From an uncultured Erysipelotrichaceae bacterium (lineage in GTDB: Bacteria; Bacillota_I; Bacilli_A; Erysipelotrichales; Erysipelotrichaceae), in assembly GCA_937902945.1 (NCBI GenBank), contig CALEMD010000330.1, positions 1 through 10,671 on the forward strand: a stretch of 10,671 nt of DNA, read 5' to 3'. Under the pieces are notes generated by a model. That model was not told the origin of the DNA. It worked only from the letters and a program-made list of their open reading frames with translations, and made no database searches. A program made the translations under genes and the position numbers. Shown in pieces: positions 6,408 to 10,671 of the stretch. The first letter of the stretch is position 1, and each line of letters starts with the position of its first letter.

Positions 6408-6959
6408 ATGCGAAAAATGACTGGTATACTCCTATGTACTGCATTGCTTTGCACTGGCTGTTCATCTGCGAACAGCAGTAAGAAAAACAGCGCTAAGCTT
6501 ACAGCATATGCGGGTTATTATAAGGCAATAGAAGATAACACAAAGTGGTCGGTTTCATCGAAGTATTATACCCTCAGCGCCGAGATGAGTGTGCTTCCTG
6601 ATGGTACATACAGATACTATATAGTAGCTGACGAAGCACAGATTGCTATGTATGACATTGTCATCATGGCTGTGCAGGATCATATCGAATACGAACAAAG
6701 CACAGTGATGATGCCAACCATGGGCATTTTTGATACAGCTGATTATTCAATGATTCCATACCAAGTTGATAAGGAAAATGGATTTGTTGAAGGAATGGTA
6801 ATAAGCGGTGAGTGCAGTCAGCCAGATGTTGTTCTGAATATTCTTGTTGAATGGCATGACAGCACTAATGAGAATACATACAGAGAATTTTTTGCTGTTG
6901 AATTGACACCGGAAGGATTCACTGCGGCAGCAGAAGCGCAGACAGGGGCAGCAGAATAG
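6408..6959 (+). CDS. Unrecognised lipoprotein
   Basis: This 183-residue protein begins with a type II signal peptide: MRK, a short hydrophobic core TGILLCTALLCTG, then Cys18 as the predicted lipidation site in CTGCSS. The -3 position is Cys instead of the usual Leu, an atypical lipobox. Ser/Asn/Lys-rich residues 19-30 act as a spacer. The mature domain (about 31-170) has alternating aromatic and hydrophobic residues (TYRYYIVADEAQIAMYDIV) suggesting beta structure, with few charged helices. The tail is Ala/Glu/Gln-rich (AAAEAQTGAAE). It should be anchored on the outer face of the cytoplasmic membrane. I do not recognise the family. It is the first gene of an operon whose second gene, murJ, starts two bases after this stop codon, which suggests a cell-envelope job. 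AAGAGG (6395-6400) lies 7 bases before ATG. Confidence 0.8.
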   Translation: MRKMTGILLCTALLCTGCSSANSSKKNSAKLTAYAGYYKAIEDNTKWSVSSKYYTLSAEMSVLPDGTYRYYIVADEAQIAMYDIVIMAVQDHIEYEQSTVMMPTMGIFDTADYSMIPYQVDKENGFVEGMVISGECSQPDVVLNILVEWHDSTNENTYREFFAVELTPEGFTAAAEAQTGAAE

Positions 6960-6960
6960 A

Positions 6961-8625
6961 ATGAGCGAGCAGAAGCAAAGTTCTCGGCAGACGTTTCTTG
7001 CCGGGGCTCTGACAGGATCAGCAGGTGTTTTCCTATCCAAGGCAATTGGATTATTTTATGTTGTACCTTTCACTGCTATTGCCGGTGAAGAAAACATGGC
7101 TTTCTATTCGGCGGCATTTACATATTATGATATTCTTCTGCAGATCTGTTCGGCAGGTCTGCCTTTTGCTGTGGCAGCAATTGTGGCTAAATATGCAAAC
7201 AGGAATGATTATAAAACTGTACTGCTTGTAAGAAAACTCTCTGCTAGCATATTGACAGTATCTGGACTGATCATGGCTGTATTGTTCGCCGCCAGTTCTG
7301 GATGGCTTTCTAAGATTGTCTTAGGAACATCTGCAACGGCTCAGGATCTTGCAACCATGCGTACGACATTTATTATTCTTTCCCTTGCTTTATTCCTAGT
7401 ACCGATCCTGTATTCATACCGAGGGTTCTACCAGGGATTCAAAGAGATGAAAGCGTACGCATTTTCGCAGGTGCTTGAACAGGTTTTCAGGGTTGCCTGC
7501 CTGCTGGGGATTGGTTGGGTACTTGTCTATGTACTGCAGCTTGATAAAATTACTGCTATTTATGCAGCTGTTCTTTCTACATCTTTAGGTGCATTGGCAG
7601 CGATTTTCTATTTTGTCAGATTTGATCATCAGCATTACGGAGAGATCGCACGGGCAGCAAGATCTCAGGAAACCCGTGGCCGTGTCCCAAAGCAGCTTCT
7701 GCTGGAACTGCTTGGATTTGGCATACCTTATCTGATATCTTCACTTCTTGGCAATACACAGAATCTGATCAATACAAATTTCTTTATATCTGTTAATACT
7801 TCGCTTGGCATGGCTTATGAACAGGCGAAACTTCTTTATGGCATTATACAGGTGCAATGTGCAAAACTGATCTCCATTCCGCAGGTTCTTTCTATTGGCT
7901 TTTCTGCAGGACTGGTTCCGTATATGACAATTGCTATGGAAAACCATGATAGACGTGCATTGCAGAAAACCGTGCTGAGCTGTTTGGATTCAGTATTCTA
8001 TATTGCTATGCCGATCTGCGTTATGATGTTTTTCCTAGCTGAACCCATTTACTATATCATGTATGGAAATGCAAACCTGTCTATTGGAGCAGAATGCCTG
8101 AGATGGAGCAGCATGCTTGCACTTGCTTCTACAATATCACCGATATGCACATCTACGATGATGACACTTCGGCTTCACAAGCAGAGTATTATATATCTTC
8201 TTATCGGATTTGCAGTCAAATGCATCAGTTTCTATCCGCTTATCAGATACACCGGATATACAGGTGCGATAACCTCAAGCATTTTGACTTCTCTGGTTAT
8301 TATTTTTCTGGATCTAGGCAAAATAAAGAACAGATATGGAATACATTATGCCCGTACATGGAAGAGACTTTTCAGAATAATTATTGGCTGTCTCTGCATG
8401 AATGGAGCATTCGCATTGCTTAAAATGACACCGCTGAATTTTCAGGGAGTAGGACGTGTCGGAACGATATTTGTATTTGCTGTATACGCCGTCATTGGAT
8501 TGATTGTCTATTTCTATATCACATCAATGATGCACGTACCGCAGTGCATATTCGGCATGAATAGAAATGAAATCATATCAAAGATACTTCGTACAATTGG
8601 AATCAGAAGGAAACAGAAAGCATGA
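6961..8625 (+). CDS. murJ: YtgP/SpoVB-type lipid II flippase (MOP superfamily)
   Basis: This 554-residue polytopic membrane protein belongs to the MOP exporter superfamily (polysaccharide biosynthesis/MviN-SpoVB branch). The N-terminal segment (about residues 12-42, AGVFLSKAIGLFYVVPF) and the following MAFYSAAFTYYDILLQICSAGLPFAVAAIVAKY (46-78, quoted in spirit by its FYS, AGLPFA and AKY elements) resemble the start of B. subtilis YtgP. The loop YRGFYQGFKEMKAYAFSQVL (about 148-168) is also typical. Roughly 14 hydrophobic spans are present. B. subtilis YtgP was identified as a MurJ-type lipid II flippase, so transport of lipid-linked peptidoglycan precursor across the membrane is the likely role. 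A SpoVB-like paralogue role cannot be excluded. It starts one base after the lipoprotein stop codon and has only a weak Shine-Dalgarno (GGGG near 6945), suggesting coupled translation. Its stop overlaps the rsuA start (ATGA). Confidence 0.85.
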   Translation: MSEQKQSSRQTFLAGALTGSAGVFLSKAIGLFYVVPFTAIAGEENMAFYSAAFTYYDILLQICSAGLPFAVAAIVAKYANRNDYKTVLLVRKLSASILTVSGLIMAVLFAASSGWLSKIVLGTSATAQDLATMRTTFIILSLALFLVPILYSYRGFYQGFKEMKAYAFSQVLEQVFRVACLLGIGWVLVYVLQLDKITAIYAAVLSTSLGALAAIFYFVRFDHQHYGEIARAARSQETRGRVPKQLLLELLGFGIPYLISSLLGNTQNLINTNFFISVNTSLGMAYEQAKLLYGIIQVQCAKLISIPQVLSIGFSAGLVPYMTIAMENHDRRALQKTVLSCLDSVFYIAMPICVMMFFLAEPIYYIMYGNANLSIGAECLRWSSMLALASTISPICTSTMMTLRLHKQSIIYLLIGFAVKCISFYPLIRYTGYTGAITSSILTSLVIIFLDLGKIKNRYGIHYARTWKRLFRIIIGCLCMNGAFALLKMTPLNFQGVGRVGTIFVFAVYAVIGLIVYFYITSMMHVPQCIFGMNRNEIISKILRTIGIRRKQKA

Positions 8626-9320
8626 TGAGACTAGATAGAATGCTTTCTGATATGGGTGTATCAAGCCGCAGTCAGACAAAAAAGGCAATTCGGCAGAAGC
8701 GGATATGCATTAATGGAATACCCGCAAGAACGAGTGATGTAAAGATTGATCCGGATTCTGATCAAATCACAATTGACGGCTTTTTGGTAGCGTATCAGAA
8801 ATATGCTTATTTCATGCTGAATAAGCCGCAGGGAGTAATCAGCGCAACAGAAGGCGGATGTGAAACAGTGCTGGATCTTATCGATTCTTCTATTCCGGAT
8901 CTTTTTCCAGTTGGCAGACTTGACAAAGACACAGTGGGATTGCTTCTAATTACAAATGACGGAGAATTGGCTCATAATCTTCTGTCTCCAAGCAAACATG
9001 TGGATAAAGAATATGAGGTTGAACTTCTGCATCCGCTAAGTGATGAAGACATTTTGAAGATTGAAAAAGGAATTCGTCTGCATGATGAAGAATTTCAGCC
9101 TGCAGTTTATAAAAAAATGGATGATCTGCATTGCAGGCTTATCATCCATGAAGGAAAGTATCATCAGATCAAACGAATGATGGAAGCTCTGCAGAATGAG
9201 GTAGTATTTCTGAAGAGAATCCGGATGAAGAATTTAGTGCTTGATGAAAATCTGCAGCTTGGACAAAGCAGGGAATTGACTGCAGAAGAATTGAGAGATC
9301 TCAAAGAACAGGGCCGCTGA
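8622..9320 (+). CDS. rsuA: 16S rRNA pseudouridine synthase, RsuA family
   Basis: This 232-residue protein has the RsuA/RluB/E/F layout. It begins with a small S4 RNA-binding domain (about residues 1-55, RLDRMLSDMGVSSRSQTKKAI and ICINGIP). A pseudouridine synthase core follows with NKPQGVISA (67-75) and the catalytic motif VGRLDKDTVGLLLITNDG, in which Asp101 is the expected nucleophile. The later KEYEV and GKYHQIKRM elements are also family-typical. By family and length it should convert U516 of 16S rRNA (E. coli numbering) to pseudouridine. RsuA and the other small-subunit or large-subunit members are close, so the exact target is inferred. ATG 8622 overlaps the murJ stop codon by 4 bases, with AGAAGG 11 bases upstream; ATG 8625 is an alternative. 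Its last 20 bases overlap the convergent ispH gene. Confidence 0.88.
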   Translation: MMRLDRMLSDMGVSSRSQTKKAIRQKRICINGIPARTSDVKIDPDSDQITIDGFLVAYQKYAYFMLNKPQGVISATEGGCETVLDLIDSSIPDLFPVGRLDKDTVGLLLITNDGELAHNLLSPSKHVDKEYEVELLHPLSDEDILKIEKGIRLHDEEFQPAVYKKMDDLHCRLIIHEGKYHQIKRMMEALQNEVVFLKRIRMKNLVLDENLQLGQSRELTAEELRDLKEQGR

Positions 9321-10209
9321 GCTTGCTGCAGATATCAAGGATGCCTGTTTCTGCATATTTCTGCAGTGTTTTAATAACATCAGAAGTCAGTCTGTCTGGA
9401 GTTGATGATCCGCTGGTAACAGCAACTCTGTCAGCATCCGCAAACATTTCTTTATTCAGCTGAGAAGCAGATTCCAGAAGGAATCCTTTTTTTATTCCGG
9501 AACGCAGACCGATTTTCAGAAGCTGCCGTGAGTTATTGGAACAAGGATCACCAACAACAATCAGAACATCAATGTTCTTCAGATTCTGAACAGCTTTCTG
9601 CCGGATCAGTGTTGCATTGCATATTTCAATATCTGAAACTGCATCAGGATATTTGTTCTTGCATGCCTGCATCAGATCATTGCAATCGAGAGCACTTATG
9701 GTTGTCTGCGTTGTGATCCAGACAGGAGACAGATCCTGCGGCAAACTGTTCAGATCATCAATGTCCTGAATGACAAAGATATGATCGGAAATATCAGAAA
9801 TTCCCTCTGTTTCCGGATGCTTTTTCCGCCCAATATAAAGGACGTATCCATTTCTGCTATGTTCTTCAATCAGTTTGTGTGTTTTCTGAACATCCACACA
9901 GGTAGCATCTGCAATAAGAAGTCCTTTTTCCTTAGCTCTGCGTCTGACTTCGTCGCTTACGCCATGAGCTGTGAATATAACAATACCAGAATCAATTTTT
10001 TCAAGCATCTGCAAGCGGGTTCTGTTAGGATCATCAAGGCAGGTTATGCCTAATTCCGTGCAGGCATCAACTACATAGCGATTATGAACAATCATGCCAA
10101 GCATAGTGATTTTTTCGTTTGGATGATTTGCGGCTGTGTTTTTGGCAATCTGAATTGCTCTGACCACTCCCTGGCACCATCCGCGGGGAACAACAGGAAT
10201 AATCTCCAT
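9301..10209 (-). CDS. ispH: 4-hydroxy-3-methylbut-2-enyl diphosphate reductase
   Basis: IspH (LytB) is the last enzyme of the non-mevalonate (MEP) pathway. It reduces HMBPP to IPP and DMAPP using a [4Fe-4S] cluster. The 302-residue product has the three cluster cysteines in family context: RGWCQGVV (Cys12), DATCVDV (Cys104) and EICNATLIRQ (Cys197). Substrate-binding elements are VHN (His42), TAHGVS (His82), KHPETEG (His131 and Glu133, the expected proton-relay Glu), TTQTT (167-170), GDPCSNNS (220-227) and TSGSSTP (265-271). The sequence pattern is closest to the B. subtilis-type enzyme. The start is supported by AAAGGAG (complement of 10216-10222), 6 bases upstream. It is divergent from the helicase gene and its 3' end overlaps rsuA. 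No terminator is seen at its end, so transcripts probably run antisense into rsuA. Confidence 0.96.
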   Translation of the reverse strand: MEIIPVVPRGWCQGVVRAIQIAKNTAANHPNEKITMLGMIVHNRYVVDACTELGITCLDDPNRTRLQMLEKIDSGIVIFTAHGVSDEVRRRAKEKGLLIADATCVDVQKTHKLIEEHSRNGYVLYIGRKKHPETEGISDISDHIFVIQDIDDLNSLPQDLSPVWITTQTTISALDCNDLMQACKNKYPDAVSDIEICNATLIRQKAVQNLKNIDVLIVVGDPCSNNSRQLLKIGLRSGIKKGFLLESASQLNKEMFADADRVAVTSGSSTPDRLTSDVIKTLQKYAETGILDICSKLSGPVL

Positions 10210-10268
10210 TGTGAACTCCTTTTCTTAGTTTACAAAACAAAGTATAATTCAAACATAAGGAAGAAACT
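10210..10268. promoter_or_regulatory. Divergent ispH/cshB-like promoter region
   Basis: The 59 bases between the two divergent genes contain a perfect TATAAT on the + strand (10243-10248), with only a poor -35 (TTTTCT, 10220-10225, 17-base spacer). On the - strand TATACT (complement of 10241-10246) overlaps the same bases, also with no good -35. Ribosome binding sites sit at both edges: AAAGGAG for ispH and AAGGAAG (10257-10263) for the helicase. The + strand promoter is moderately supported, the - strand one is weak. Confidence 0.4.
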
Positions 10269-10671
10269 ATGAAAACATTTAATGAAATGAACCTTGGCAG
10301 CAAGGCAGAAAAACTGATTGAACTGAATCACTTCAGGAAACCGACTCCAATACAGGAAAAGGTTATACCGGCAGCTCTAAGAGGGAAGGACATAATCGGA
10401 GTAAGCAGCACAGGTACAGGCAAAACACATGCTTACTTAATACCTCTTATGGAAAAACTCGACAGCGGTATAAACCATGTACAGGCAGTGATCAGTGCAC
10501 CAACCCGTGAATTGGCAGTCCAGATTTTTGAGAAAGCTTCATTGATGTCTAAAGCAGATCCGAATCTCAGAATCAGACTGGTTATCGGAGGCCGCGACAG
10601 ACAAAAGGAAATCAGTGCTATACAGAAAGAACAGCCTCATCTTGTTATCGGAACTCCAGGAAGACTGAAGG
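10269..10671 (+). CDS. cshB: DEAD-box RNA helicase, CshB-like (5' part only)
   Basis: An ATG at 10269 opens a frame that runs to the window end without a stop, giving 134 complete codons of a DEAD-box ATP-dependent RNA helicase. Visible motifs are the Q-motif region (FRKPTPIQE, about residues 22-30), motif I SSTGTGKT (46-53), motif Ia APTRELA, the GG motif (VIGGRDRQK) and motif Ib TPGRL near the cut. The DEAD box itself lies outside the window. The phrase PHLVIGTPGRL and the adjacency to ispH match B. subtilis cshB (yqfR) beside yqfP (ispH), favouring CshB over CshA, although the assignment rests on one third of the protein. Such enzymes unwind RNA in ribosome biogenesis, mRNA decay and cold adaptation. 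AAGGAAG (10257-10263) is 5 bases before the start. The gene is divergent from ispH. Confidence 0.88.
   Translation, partial: MKTFNEMNLGSKAEKLIELNHFRKPTPIQEKVIPAALRGKDIIGVSSTGTGKTHAYLIPLMEKLDSGINHVQAVISAPTRELAVQIFEKASLMSKADPNLRIRLVIGGRDRQKEISAIQKEQPHLVIGTPGRLK

Noticed and set aside
9307..9349. Possible hairpin ACAGG ... CCTGT around the rsuA/ispH overlap
   Set aside because: The stem is only about 5 bp with a loop near 30 bases, and no T-run follows on either strand, so it is not a credible terminator.

Overview
The window looks like chromosomal housekeeping DNA from a low-to-moderate GC Gram-positive bacterium (Firmicutes/Bacillota). The reasons are strong AGGAGG-type ribosome binding sites, TTGACA/TATAAT-type promoters, a tyrosine T-box leader, and a CcpA-type regulator. 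The gene order murC - ytxG-like - ytxH-position gene - ccpA - tyrS, and the pair ispH - cshB, resemble arrangements known from Bacillus subtilis. The style of the proteins suggests the Erysipelotrichia, but that is an impression and not a demonstrated placement. No phage, IS element, CRISPR array, tRNA or rRNA is visible.

Layout. (1) 1-212 is the 3' end of an unrecognised gene with an acidic tail. (2) A promoter at 244-272 serves a 312-residue acidic, probably disordered protein (307-1245). This is translationally coupled to murC (1232-2550), whose reading frame is broken near 2320-2335. (3) A promoter overlapping the murC stop codon drives a membrane-anchored DUF948/YtxG-like protein, a hydrophilic helical-repeat protein and the LacI-family regulator CcpA. 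(4) A promoter overlapping the ccpA stop codon starts a tyrosine T-box leader and tyrS, closed by a strong intrinsic terminator. (5) An extended -10 promoter starts a lipoprotein - murJ (ytgP-type flippase) - rsuA operon with almost no intergenic space. (6) ispH runs in the opposite direction and overlaps the 3' end of rsuA by 20 bp. It is divergently transcribed from a CshB-like DEAD-box helicase cut by the window end.

How the genes fit together: MurC (UDP-MurNAc-L-Ala ligase) and MurJ (lipid II flippase) act in peptidoglycan precursor synthesis, and IspH makes the isoprenoid precursors from which the undecaprenyl carrier is built. TyrS, RsuA and the helicase serve translation and RNA metabolism. 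CcpA couples carbon status to transcription.

I did not find a clearly new multi-gene system. The observations most worth checking are the frameshift in the normally essential murC, the linker-like protein with twin ISPI(F/Y)G motifs in the place of the sftA/ytpT region, the four-unit helical repeat protein between ytxG and ccpA, and the unrecognised lipoprotein coupled to murJ.
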